Shown here: piece by piece, positions 32,864 to 41,258 of the stretch
Numbering within the stretch: the stretch's first letter is position 1
How the letters are laid out: the number at the start of each line of letters is the position of its first letter
NCBI RefSeq assembly: GCF_016918765.2
Contig: NZ_CP092104.1
Location: 1,984,001-2,048,000, forward strand
Direction: 5' to 3'
DNA: 64,000 bases
Source: Flagellatimonas centrodinii
GTDB taxonomy: Bacteria > Pseudomonadota > Gammaproteobacteria > Nevskiales > Nevskiaceae
The notes under the pieces: model-generated
The model's input: only the letters and a program-made list of their open reading frames with translations
Database searches by the model: none
What the model was told of the DNA's origin: nothing
Program-made: the position numbers and the translations under genes

Positions 32864-34198
32864 ATGGCGATAACGAACATCATCCGATCGGCGGTGCTTG
32901 GCCTGACCCTGTGGGCGACGACCACCTCAGCGGCGCCGACCCCGGTGGCGCCACCCGAGGTGTTGCTGGTGGAGCAGGGGACCCATCGTTACTACGGTCG
33001 GCTGGGAGCTGTCGAGCGCATCGCGGTCGGCGACCCCGGCATCGCCGATGTCAGCCTGCTCAAGCAGGGCGCCATGCTGATCACCGGGCGCAGCCTAGGG
33101 ACCACCAGCCTGCTGGTGTGGCGCAAGCGCAGTGATGCGCCCCGTGCATTCCGGATCCGGGTGGTTCCGGTGAAGGATGCGCTCAATACCGCGCCACCGG
33201 ATCCGGCGCTGGCCACCGCCACGATCCAGCCCGGCGTCGGGTTGTCCGGGCGTTTGCCCAACCTGATGGCCCACCGGCGGGCACGACAGGCGGCGACTGC
33301 CGGCGATGCCACGCTGGTGGATCGCAGCGAGGTCACCCTGGAAACCCAGGTGCTGACCGAGGTCACGATTGCCGACGTCAGTCGTGCCACCGCCCAGTCG
33401 TTTGGCCTCAACCTTGCCAAGGTGAGCGCCTCGGCACAGTTGGCATTGTCACCACCGGGCGTGCTGTCCGGCGTCAGCAATGGCGACCTGCAGTCGGGCG
33501 CCGGATTTCTGCCGGTGAACGATGCGTTCCAGATCGTCGTCGGTGACCCCAGCCGTGGCGCTGCCGGTGTGCTCAGCCTGCTGGAACGCCGTGGTCTGGC
33601 TCAGGTCCTGGCCGAGCCCTCGCTGTTGGCGACCAGCGGACAGACCGCGACCTACCTCGTGGGTGGTGAATTCCCGGTCCCGGTCAGCCAGGGCACCGGC
33701 ACCAGTGGCGGCGGAATCAGTGTCGAGTACAAGGAGTTCGGTGTGCGCCTGTCGCTGACCCCTACGGTACTGGCGCGCGACCGGATCGCCTTGAAGATTG
33801 CGCCGGAAGTCAGTGATCTCGATTTCAGCAACGCGATCCAGATTGGCGGTGTTGCCACGCCGGCCTTGCGGGTGCGGAGAACCGATACCTCGATTGAACT
33901 CGGTGATGGCGAGAGCTTCGTCATCTCCGGCCTGATCAGCAGCAATTCCAGCGACAGTGTCGACAAGGTGCCTTGGTTGGGCGATTTGCCGGTTTTGGGC
34001 GCGTTTTTCCGTTCCACCAGCCTCAACAAGGAAGCCCGCGAACTGATCATGATTGTCACCCCGCACCTGGTTCGGCCGTTGGCACGGGAATCCGCCCGGC
34101 CGCCGCTGCCGGGCGCTGATCTCAAGCAGCGCGATCCCAACTTCGCCGAAACCTTTTTCCTTGAGACCGGTGATTTCACCACCGGCTACTCTGACTGA
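32864..34198 (+). CDS. cpaC: Tad secretin CpaC/RcpA
   Basis: 444 residues with a signal peptide ending near TTSAAP. The N-terminal pilus-assembly domain (IAVGDPGIADVSLLKQGAML, then GRSLGTTSLLVWRK) is followed by a short N-domain and the secretin core: RRGLAQVLAEPSLLATSGQ, YLVGGEFPVPVSQG and ELGDGESFVISGLIS. It forms the outer-membrane channel for the Flp pilus. No rcpB or pilotin-like lipoprotein lies next to it. The next gene starts 9 bases after the stop. Confidence 0.93.
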   Translation: MAITNIIRSAVLGLTLWATTTSAAPTPVAPPEVLLVEQGTHRYYGRLGAVERIAVGDPGIADVSLLKQGAMLITGRSLGTTSLLVWRKRSDAPRAFRIRVVPVKDALNTAPPDPALATATIQPGVGLSGRLPNLMAHRRARQAATAGDATLVDRSEVTLETQVLTEVTIADVSRATAQSFGLNLAKVSASAQLALSPPGVLSGVSNGDLQSGAGFLPVNDAFQIVVGDPSRGAAGVLSLLERRGLAQVLAEPSLLATSGQTATYLVGGEFPVPVSQGTGTSGGGISVEYKEFGVRLSLTPTVLARDRIALKIAPEVSDLDFSNAIQIGGVATPALRVRRTDTSIELGDGESFVISGLISSNSSDSVDKVPWLGDLPVLGAFFRSTSLNKEARELIMIVTPHLVRPLARESARPPLPGADLKQRDPNFAETFFLETGDFTTGYSD

Positions 34199-34207
34199 GC
34201 GTCGCTG

Positions 34208-35410
34208 ATGAAAACCCAGGCTCTGGTGGTCGCCCACGATCCGGTTTATCTCAACTGGCTGCAGAACGCGGTGTCCGGCATCGAATTTTCGCTGGTGCGC
34301 CCGCTGGATGCGGAAGATCTGGTGCAGCGGGTGCAGGCGGCTGGCCGGGTGGATCTGGTGTTGTTCGAGTTCGATGCCGCCCAGATGGAGGCGCGCGCGA
34401 CGTTGATGGAGCGTGTTCTCGATCGTTTGCCAGACGTGGCGGTAGCGGCGGTCGGGGCAGAGCCTCATCCGGATGTGGTACTCGCGGCAATGCGTGCCGG
34501 CGCCCGCGACTTTCTGGTGTTGCGGCGGGATGATGATGATCTGGCGCTGGCCGTCAGTCGGCTACTGCGGCGCTCGGGACCTTCGGCCCCTGCCGCCAAC
34601 GGCCGCCCCGCGCCTCGCGGCAAGCTGTTTACCCTCACCGCGAGCCACCCACATGAGGATATTGCCTTCACCGCTGCCCACCTGGCGCTGGCGCTGACGG
34701 CCTCGGCACCGCCACCCGCGCGCGTCCTGCTGGTCGATTTCGCGACACCGGCGGGTGCCGCCGCGATTTTTCTCAATATCAACCAGGCCTACAGCGTTCT
34801 TGATGCGGTCAATGATGTCTTTCGCTGCGACCAGACACTGATCGATACGGCATTTTCGCGCCATGCCAGCGGACTCTATGTGTTGAGTCTTCCCGAGGAC
34901 CTGCTGGGGCAGCCCAAGATCGAGGCCGAGGACTGTTTGCAACTTCTGCAAGTATTGCGCAGCCTGTTTTCGGTCACCGTTGTGGCGATGGACGGCCATC
35001 TGCCGACCGACCTGCTGGCGGGGGTCATCGGGCAGTCGGACCGGACCCTGTGGTTGACCGACCAGTCGATCCTCAAGTCGCGGCACGGCAAGGTTCTGCT
35101 GCGGGCGCTGCGCCTCGCAGACTGCCCCCTTGAAGGGGCCGGCATTCTGATTGATCGTTATCGGCGCAATCTGGGTCTGGAGCCGGACAATCTGGCGGAA
35201 CTGCTGAACCTGCCGGTGATCGGGACGCTGGGCGGCGATCCGCAGGTGCGAATGCAGGCGATGAATGCGGGGGAGCCGCTGTCGACGCTTGCCCCTCGCG
35301 ACGGCTTCGTCAGTGATATCCGTGCGGTCGCCTCGACCTTGATGGCCGGCGAGCCGCAGGTCGACACGGCCGTGGGTGGCGGCCTGCTGAAGCGTTGGTT
35401 CGGCGGCTGA
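34208..35410 (+). CDS. tadZ: TadZ/CpaE pilus-localisation protein without a Walker A motif
   Basis: 400 residues. The N-terminal receiver-like domain (LVVAHDPVYLNWLQNAV, AMRAGARDFLVL) and the C-terminal MinD/ParA-like fold (VLLVDFATPAGAAAIFLNI, LWLTDQSILKSRHGKVLL) fit TadZ. Where MinD-type ATPases have KGGVGKT, residues 141-156 read FTLTASHPHEDIAFTA, so the ATP-binding lysine and glycines are missing. TadZ marks the site of pilus assembly and recruits TadA. Some TadZ proteins are known to be atypical ATPases, so structural function may persist without hydrolysis. It is 1 base from tadA. Confidence 0.85.
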   Translation: MKTQALVVAHDPVYLNWLQNAVSGIEFSLVRPLDAEDLVQRVQAAGRVDLVLFEFDAAQMEARATLMERVLDRLPDVAVAAVGAEPHPDVVLAAMRAGARDFLVLRRDDDDLALAVSRLLRRSGPSAPAANGRPAPRGKLFTLTASHPHEDIAFTAAHLALALTASAPPPARVLLVDFATPAGAAAIFLNINQAYSVLDAVNDVFRCDQTLIDTAFSRHASGLYVLSLPEDLLGQPKIEAEDCLQLLQVLRSLFSVTVVAMDGHLPTDLLAGVIGQSDRTLWLTDQSILKSRHGKVLLRALRLADCPLEGAGILIDRYRRNLGLEPDNLAELLNLPVIGTLGGDPQVRMQAMNAGEPLSTLAPRDGFVSDIRAVASTLMAGEPQVDTAVGGGLLKRWFGG

Positions 35411-35411
35411 C

Positions 35412-36632
35412 ATGCAGCCCCAGGACGCCCAGACCCAGCGGTTCCGGCTGTCGGACCAGTATCAACAGCTGAAGCGCAACTTTCACCGGCACCTGATCCA
35501 GCAGGTGGAGGAGCGAAACCTCGACCTCGATCACTGGGACAGCGTCAAGATTGACCGCTTCGTCACCGAACAGATGCGTCGCTACGTCGTCGAGCAACGT
35601 CTGCCGGTCAACCAGCGTGAGTCCGAGGTTCTGGCGCGCGATGCGCGTGACGAACTGGTCGGATTCGGGCCGATCCAGTCACTGGTCGATGACGACGCTG
35701 TCAACGACATCGTCGTCAACGGACCGGCGACGGTCTTCGTTGAACGGGAAGGGCGCCTGTATACCGCGCCGGTTCGGTTCGTCGACGATTCCCACGTGAT
35801 TCGTGTGATTCAACGCATCCTGGCGCCATTGGGTCGGCGGGTGGACGAATCGACCCCGATGGTGGACGCCCGTCTTCCCGACGGTTCGCGGGTCAACGCG
35901 ATCATCCCGCCAATCGCCCTTGACGGCCCCTGCCTGTCGATCCGCAAGTTTCGCAAGCAGGCGCTGTCGGCCGAGGACATGCTCCGCTACGGCAGTTGTA
36001 CCCAGCCCATGCTCGACTACCTTCGGGAAAAGGTGGAGCAGCGTGTCAACCTGATGGTGCTGGGCGGTACCGGTTCCGGCAAGACCACCTTCCTCAACCT
36101 GCTGTCGCAGTGGATCCCGCAGGACGAGCGCATCATCACCATCGAGGATGCTGCCGAACTGCGCCTGCACCATGGGCATGTGGTGCGCCTCGAAAGCCGA
36201 CCGCCCAATCTCGAAGGCGAGCGTGCCGTCAGCGCCCGCGATCTGGTGCGCAACGCGTTGCGCATGCGGCCGGATCGCATCATCGTCGGCGAGGTGCGCG
36301 GCGATGAGGTGCTCGACATGCTGCAGGCAATGAACACCGGCCATGACGGATCGATGACCACCCTTCATGCCAACGGTATCGACGATGCGCTACACCGGCT
36401 GGAGCTTTTGGCGGGGTTTGCCGGGTTCAATGGCAGTGAATCGACCTTCCGTGGCCAGGTGAGCAGTGCGTTGCAGATGCTGGTGCACGTCTCGCGCATG
36501 CCCGGGGGGGATCGTCGGGTGATGTCGGTGTCCGAGGTGCTGGGCGCCGACGCCGGCGGCCTGCGCTTGCGACCGGCATTCCGCTTCGATGTGGGGAGCC
36601 GCCAGCACGTCGATCTGAGGGGGCAGGGATGA
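35412..36632 (+). CDS. tadA: Pilus assembly ATPase TadA/CpaF
   Basis: 406 residues. The Tad-type secretion ATPase is complete: the N-terminal helical domain, [22 protein letters not shown], Walker [10 protein letters not shown] (about 218-226), the Asp box [11 protein letters not shown], and the Walker B region [15 protein letters not shown] with catalytic E294, plus [13 protein letters not shown]. It powers pilus polymerisation at the cytoplasmic face. Its stop overlaps the tadB start (ATGA). Confidence 0.97.
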   Translation: MQPQDAQTQRFRLSDQYQQLKRNFHRHLIQQVEERNLDLDHWDSVKIDRFVTEQMRRYVVEQRLPVNQRESEVLARDARDELVGFGPIQSLVDDDAVNDIVVNGPATVFVEREGRLYTAPVRFVDDSHVIRVIQRILAPLGRRVDESTPMVDARLPDGSRVNAIIPPIALDGPCLSIRKFRKQALSAEDMLRYGSCTQPMLDYLREKVEQRVNLMVLGGTGSGKTTFLNLLSQWIPQDERIITIEDAAELRLHHGHVVRLESRPPNLEGERAVSARDLVRNALRMRPDRIIVGEVRGDEVLDMLQAMNTGHDGSMTTLHANGIDDALHRLELLAGFAGFNGSESTFRGQVSSALQMLVHVSRMPGGDRRVMSVSEVLGADAGGLRLRPAFRFDVGSRQHVDLRGQG

Positions 36633-37564
36633 ACTTCTACGGCGCCATAGTACTGGTGGTGCTGATGCTGGCGGGCGCAGCGGCCCTGTTGTTTCTGCGA
36701 GCGTCAGCGCGTGAGCGCCAGTCGGCATTGCAGCTGCGGGTCCGCGCGCTGGGGGGAGAAGACACCGCCGCACTGGTCGCGGCGTTCCGGCCGCGAGCCG
36801 ATGCCATCCGCAACCCGTTGACCCGGTGGGTCTGCACACTGCTCTGGCGCAGTGGCAGCGAGGCTGACCCGGCGAGCGTGAACCGTGTGCTGCTGGCCGT
36901 GGTGCTCATCGGGCTGCCGCTATTGCTGCTGATCTTCGGTTGGATGGCAGGCATTGCCATCGCCGGCTTCATCATCGTGATGGCATGGGCCTGGCTGTCA
37001 CGCAAGGCCGCAACCCGTCGCGCGGTGCTGTTGGAGCAATTGCCGAACTATCTGGAATCGGTGATTCGGGTGTTGTCGGCAGGCAACACCCTGGAAGAAT
37101 CGCTGTCAATCGCTGCACGGGAGAGCAGCGAACCCTTGCAGCCACTGATGATCAGTGTCGGCCGTCAAGTTCGTCTCGGGGCGCCGGTGGACGCGGTGTT
37201 GATGGAAACCGCGGAAATTCACAAGCTCAACGACGTCAAGGTGATGGCATTGGCGGCGGCAATCAATCGCAAGTACGGGGGGTCTTTACGCAATATCCTG
37301 CGGAGCCTGGTGCAGGCGATCCGGGCGCGGGATGTTGCCGCACGCGAGCTGAGGGCCTTGACGGCCGAAACGCGATTCTCCGCTGTGGTGCTGTCGGTCC
37401 TGCCGATCGGTATTTCGCTCTACGTCTATCTGCAGAACCCGGCCTACTACACCGATATCCTGCAGGATCCGGGTGGGCGCGCCATGATGCTTGGATCGCT
37501 GCTCATGCAGTTGGCGGGGATTGTCGTGCTGGTCCGCATGATGCGCTCGACGGAGCAGCCATGA
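36629..37564 (+). CDS. tadB: Tad inner-membrane platform protein TadB
   Basis: 311 residues, T2SSF family. Two N-terminal membrane helices (about residues 6-24 and 88-126) precede the GspF-like cytoplasmic domain (QLPNYLESVIRVLSAGNTLEESL, INRKYGGSLRNILRSL). Two C-terminal helices end the protein (VVLSVLPIGISLYVYL, LLMQLAGIVVLVRMM). With TadC it forms the platform on which TadA acts. Four-base overlaps join it to tadA and tadC. Confidence 0.94.
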   Translation: MNFYGAIVLVVLMLAGAAALLFLRASARERQSALQLRVRALGGEDTAALVAAFRPRADAIRNPLTRWVCTLLWRSGSEADPASVNRVLLAVVLIGLPLLLLIFGWMAGIAIAGFIIVMAWAWLSRKAATRRAVLLEQLPNYLESVIRVLSAGNTLEESLSIAARESSEPLQPLMISVGRQVRLGAPVDAVLMETAEIHKLNDVKVMALAAAINRKYGGSLRNILRSLVQAIRARDVAARELRALTAETRFSAVVLSVLPIGISLYVYLQNPAYYTDILQDPGGRAMMLGSLLMQLAGIVVLVRMMRSTEQP

Positions 37565-38496
37565 GTCCTCAGACGCTCGGCATCCTGGTCACCCTGGCGC
37601 TGCTCTGTGCCGCCGGCGCGGTGCTGCTCGGAATTGGCCTGGTTCGTGGAGCACGTCAGCGGGAACGCCTGGTCGAGCGGGTGGCGCCACTGCTGATCGA
37701 TGCTGGTGATGTCGGCTCCGACGACCGTAGCCGCTTGCTGGAGCGCATGGCCAAGGGCGGTCGGGCCATCGAGGGCTGGGTCGATCCTGACAATGAGAGC
37801 GCCCGGCTGATGAGTCAGGCGGGTTGGCGGAGCACCGAAGCACGTGTGGCATGGTACGCCTTTCAGGGGTTGATTCCGCTGGCCGGGGTGCTGGTCGTCG
37901 CGGCGTACTGGTGGCTCGGCGATGATCCGAAAAAGTCGCTGTATCTGCCATTGCTGGGGTTCGTTGCCTTCGCCTTGTCGGTGCTGATCCCGCGTTGGGT
38001 GCTGCGGCAGGCGGCCGCCCGCAGGCAGGCCCGTGTCAAGGCTGAAGTGCCGCTGTTCGTTCACTTGCTGGTACTGCTGTTCGATGCCGGACTGTCGACC
38101 CGGCAGGCACTCTCCAGCATGGTGCGGGAAGGCGGGGGCGTCCTGCCCGAGCTCGGGCACGAGTTCGCGATTCTGCTGCGCAGCCTGGATGCAGGTGCGG
38201 ATACGGGAGAAGTGCTGAAGAATCTTGCTGACCTGCTGCAGGTCGATGATCTCGGCAACATCCTCGCTGTGCTGCGTCAGGTTGATCGCTTCGGCGGTGA
38301 GGTGCGCGAACCGCTGCTCGAAGCCCTGGCCGTCATGGAACAGAACCGGAGCCTGGAATTGCGCGAAGAGGTCAACCTGATGTCGGGGCGGATGACCGTA
38401 GTCATGGTGCTGTTCTTCTTTCCGGCATTGTTGATCTTCGTCGCCGGGCCGGCCTTCCTGTCAGTGATCAAGGCACTCAATGATGTCGCCGGCTAA
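37561..38496 (+). CDS. tadC: Tad inner-membrane platform protein TadC
   Basis: 311 residues from the ATG that overlaps the tadB stop; the frame is open upstream inside tadB but homology begins here. TadC-type features are an N-terminal helix, the pair GLIPLAGVLVVAAYWWL and YLPLLGFVAFALSVLIP, and the T2SSF domain (FVHLLVLLFDAGLSTRQAL, LLQVDDLGNILAVLRQVDRFGG). A C-terminal helix (MVLFFFPALLIFVAGPAFL) ends it. It overlaps tadD by 17 bases. Confidence 0.94.
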   Translation: MSPQTLGILVTLALLCAAGAVLLGIGLVRGARQRERLVERVAPLLIDAGDVGSDDRSRLLERMAKGGRAIEGWVDPDNESARLMSQAGWRSTEARVAWYAFQGLIPLAGVLVVAAYWWLGDDPKKSLYLPLLGFVAFALSVLIPRWVLRQAAARRQARVKAEVPLFVHLLVLLFDAGLSTRQALSSMVREGGGVLPELGHEFAILLRSLDAGADTGEVLKNLADLLQVDDLGNILAVLRQVDRFGGEVREPLLEALAVMEQNRSLELREEVNLMSGRMTVVMVLFFFPALLIFVAGPAFLSVIKALNDVAG

Positions 38497-39232
38497 GCGC
38501 CTGTCGTCGCTGCTCGCCATCCTGGTCTTGTCGGGGTGTAGCCTGCCGCAACGCCTGGGGCCGCCAGTGGCACCGACACCGACGCCCGAGATTCGGCCCG
38601 TCGACGGGGTCCGCGCAGGGCCGGTCCGGCTCGGTCGCGATAGCCGTGATGGCGAGCGTAGCGAAGACCAGGCAATTCATTCCGAATTGATCCGCGGGAT
38701 GCTCGAACAAGGCCAGTATTACGCGGCAGTGGCCCACGTCGAAGCGCAGCGACTGCAAGGGGGCGATACGGCCGAACTGCGGTGGCTGGAAGCCGAAGCT
38801 CGGCGGCGGCTGGGGCAGCTCGATCAAGCGCGCACGGGTTTCGAAAGCTTGTTGCGTTCCGCTTACGGCGCGCGCGCCGAGCATGGGCTGGGCCTGATCG
38901 CCGCTGCCGAAGGGCGGTCGGAGCGTGCGCGCGGTCACTTGCGTAACGCCGTGCTGCGCGCACCTACCGTCGCGGAGTTTCGCAATGACCTCGGTTTCGC
39001 CGAGATGCAACAGGGACAGTTCGAGGCGGCGCTGACGCAGTTGGCCACCGGAGTCGAACTGGCACCGGAGGACACCCGTATCCGCAGCAACCTGGTGCTG
39101 TTGTTGTTGACCACCGGCGACCGTTCCCGTGCCCGTGACATGGCAACCTCGATGGCCATGCCCGAACCCGTCTTCACCCGCCTGCAGACGCAGGCCGACA
39201 CGCTTCGCCGCCGTCTTGCGGCGACCCGCTGA
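38480..39232 (+). CDS. tadD: TadD-like TPR lipoprotein
   Basis: 250 residues. The signal peptide ends in lipobox VLSGC. Several TPR-like helix pairs follow (LEQGQYYAAVAHVEAQRL, AEFRNDLGFAEMQQGQFEAAL, APEDTRIRSNLVLLLLTTGD). TadD is the lipoprotein thought to help assemble the Tad secretin at the outer membrane, in the role of a pilotin. The start overlaps the end of tadC; the second in-frame ATG at 38483 is equally possible. Confidence 0.88.
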   Translation: MMSPAKRLSSLLAILVLSGCSLPQRLGPPVAPTPTPEIRPVDGVRAGPVRLGRDSRDGERSEDQAIHSELIRGMLEQGQYYAAVAHVEAQRLQGGDTAELRWLEAEARRRLGQLDQARTGFESLLRSAYGARAEHGLGLIAAAEGRSERARGHLRNAVLRAPTVAEFRNDLGFAEMQQGQFEAALTQLATGVELAPEDTRIRSNLVLLLLTTGDRSRARDMATSMAMPEPVFTRLQTQADTLRRRLAATR

Positions 39233-39241
39233 CCGGAGATA

Positions 39242-39514
39242 ATGCCGATGACAACCCGCTACCTGCTTCTCGTATCCCTGATGGTGGGTCTGCCCGCTGG
39301 CGCTGCCAGCCCGCCGCGGCCCACCGCCGACGGCGAGGCCACTCGCGCCTGGTTGGCACAACAGAAGGGTGATGTCGCGACTGTCCCGACACCGCAGGCG
39401 ATGCCCGGAGACGTGGCCGATCGCGTCTACCAGCGCTATCTCGACAGCTTCAGCCATCCGATCCCGGAAGCGTTCTCGCGGGACAAGTTCAACAGTGGTT
39501 CACAGTCGCGCTAG
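39242..39514 (+). CDS. DUF3613 small secreted protein of the tad cluster
   Basis: 90 residues with a signal peptide (LLLVSLMVGLPAGAASPP). The mature protein is about 68 residues and contains TRAWLAQQKGDVA and VADRVYQRYLDSFSHPIPE, which match the DUF3613 family found in Tad operons of beta- and gammaproteobacteria. Function is unknown; a periplasmic role in pilus assembly is inferred from context. The ATG at 39248 is an alternative. Its last 20 bases overlap the tadG-like gene. Confidence 0.78.
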   Translation: MPMTTRYLLLVSLMVGLPAGAASPPRPTADGEATRAWLAQQKGDVATVPTPQAMPGDVADRVYQRYLDSFSHPIPEAFSRDKFNSGSQSR

Positions 39515-41255
39515 GCAGCGGGGCGCGGCCGCCATATTTGGCGCCATCACGGCGCTTTTGGGGCTGGCAGCGATCGGGCTGACGGTTGATCTGGCGCGGT
39601 TGTACTCGGCGCAGAGAGAACTGCAACGTGTCACCAATCTGGCTGCGCTCGACGCGGCTCGCGTCGCCGGTGGCTGCCTCGGGATGCAGGAGGATCCCCA
39701 GGCCACAGCCGAAGCCGAGGCGTTGGCATCGCTACTCCGCAACCAGGGGCAGCCCGACTGGCTACGTGCCGGCGGCGTCCAGATCGGCCGACAGGTGACG
39801 GGCGGCGATCGTCTGCGGCGCTTCGAGGCCGGCGGTGGATCACGTTATAACGCGGTACAGGTTCGTCTTTTCGCACCCTCCCCCCGGCGGTTGATTCCGG
39901 GATTCCGCGATGATGGCCCAGGCGGGCAATTGACGGCGATGGCGGCCGCCACCAGCCGCCCTCTCGTACGGTTCAAGGTGGGTAGCGGGTTGCTGGCGCT
40001 GGAAGATCCGTCGCTGCTCAATGCATTGCTGGGCCCCTTGCTGGGCAGCGATACGCCACTTGGCCTGACGCTGCTGGACTACCAGGCACTGCTGGGTGCC
40101 GAGATCACGGTAGGCCAGCTTGGGCTGGGGATCGGGCCCGATAGCCTCGATGAGACCCTGCAACAGATTCTTCCGGTCGACGGCCTGTTACGGGCGCTGG
40201 CATTGGCATTGGGCGATGTCGGCGAGCAGACGGCGGCAGCGGCCGCGATGGCGCTGTCACAAGCCGCGGATGGTGCCCGCGCGCTGGCGCCGATCGACGC
40301 GCTCGGCCTGACGCCGGGCTTTGAAGCGCCCGCGGGCGAACTGCTGGTCAATGCCGGTGACCTGGTGAGTGCCATCGCCCTGACGGTCGCGGACGATCTG
40401 TTGCAGCCGATCACCGTGGCGCTGCCGGCACCGCTGGGTGACAGCGAAGTGGTGATCGACCTGATCGACATCGGCCAACCGGTGATCGTGCCCGCAGGTA
40501 CCGGCGCGAACGCGGGTGAAGATACCTTTGCCCGTTCCACCCAGGCCGCCCTGCAGTTCCAGTTCCCGCTGAAGGTCGATGGACTGCCGCCGGTGGAGCT
40601 ACCAGTGTTCGTACAGAGCGCGCAGGCGACCGCGGAACTGGAGGATGTCGCCTGCGCCCGTCGCGGACAGCCGTTCGACGTTGTGACGCTGGGCGCGCGC
40701 TCCAGCATCGCGCGCATCGGAATTGGCCGCTTCGACGACATCAACCTGCCCAATCCGCAGCCGCAACCCGCGGTGATCCTCGATACCGACCGTACCATCA
40801 GCATCACCAGTCCCCTGGGGCTGGAGGTGCCGCTGCCGGTGCGGGTGGTGGTGCGCGCCGCAGCCTTCGTCGACGTCGGACGTGCCACCAATGAAACCCT
40901 GGTCTTTCCCGGGCCCTACGATCCCGAGACCGGACTGACGAGGTCCATCGGGACCCCGTCGCTGACCGCGATTGGCGATTCCCTTGCGAACATTCCGGCC
41001 ACCCTCGATCTGGATGTCGAGATCGAGTTGCTTGGTACACCGTTGCCGATCGTCGCCAATCTGGTCGACGGCGTGCTGGCGACGACCGAGGCCGCCTATC
41101 GCGCGGCGCTGGTACCGGTGCTGACCTCGCAGTTGCTGTCCCTGGTCGACGCGGTGGTATTGCCCACCACGGAAGCGCTCGGACTGACGCTCGGTGGCGC
41201 CGACGTGATCGTCTATGAAGTCAGCAACGGCGATCCCGAGCTGTTTCTGCGATAG
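39495..41255 (+). CDS. tadG: TadG-like pilus-associated protein without vWA domain
   Basis: 586 residues from a GTG start inside the DUF3613 gene; the earlier in-frame ATG lies deep inside that gene. The N-terminus has the TadG/TadE signature QRGAAAIFGAITALLGLAAIGLTVDLARLYSAQRE as one membrane helix, then NLAALDAARVAGG. The remaining 530 or so residues are extracytoplasmic and rich in Ala, Leu and Asp. No MIDAS DxSxS motif of a von Willebrand A domain is visible, unlike canonical TadG. Two cysteines (about 55 and 392) are widely spaced. It probably sits at the envelope end of the Tad machine; the exact role is unknown. Confidence 0.75.
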   Translation: MVHSRARQRGAAAIFGAITALLGLAAIGLTVDLARLYSAQRELQRVTNLAALDAARVAGGCLGMQEDPQATAEAEALASLLRNQGQPDWLRAGGVQIGRQVTGGDRLRRFEAGGGSRYNAVQVRLFAPSPRRLIPGFRDDGPGGQLTAMAAATSRPLVRFKVGSGLLALEDPSLLNALLGPLLGSDTPLGLTLLDYQALLGAEITVGQLGLGIGPDSLDETLQQILPVDGLLRALALALGDVGEQTAAAAAMALSQAADGARALAPIDALGLTPGFEAPAGELLVNAGDLVSAIALTVADDLLQPITVALPAPLGDSEVVIDLIDIGQPVIVPAGTGANAGEDTFARSTQAALQFQFPLKVDGLPPVELPVFVQSAQATAELEDVACARRGQPFDVVTLGARSSIARIGIGRFDDINLPNPQPQPAVILDTDRTISITSPLGLEVPLPVRVVVRAAAFVDVGRATNETLVFPGPYDPETGLTRSIGTPSLTAIGDSLANIPATLDLDVEIELLGTPLPIVANLVDGVLATTEAAYRAALVPVLTSQLLSLVDAVVLPTTEALGLTLGGADVIVYEVSNGDPELFLR

Positions 41256-41258
41256 GCC

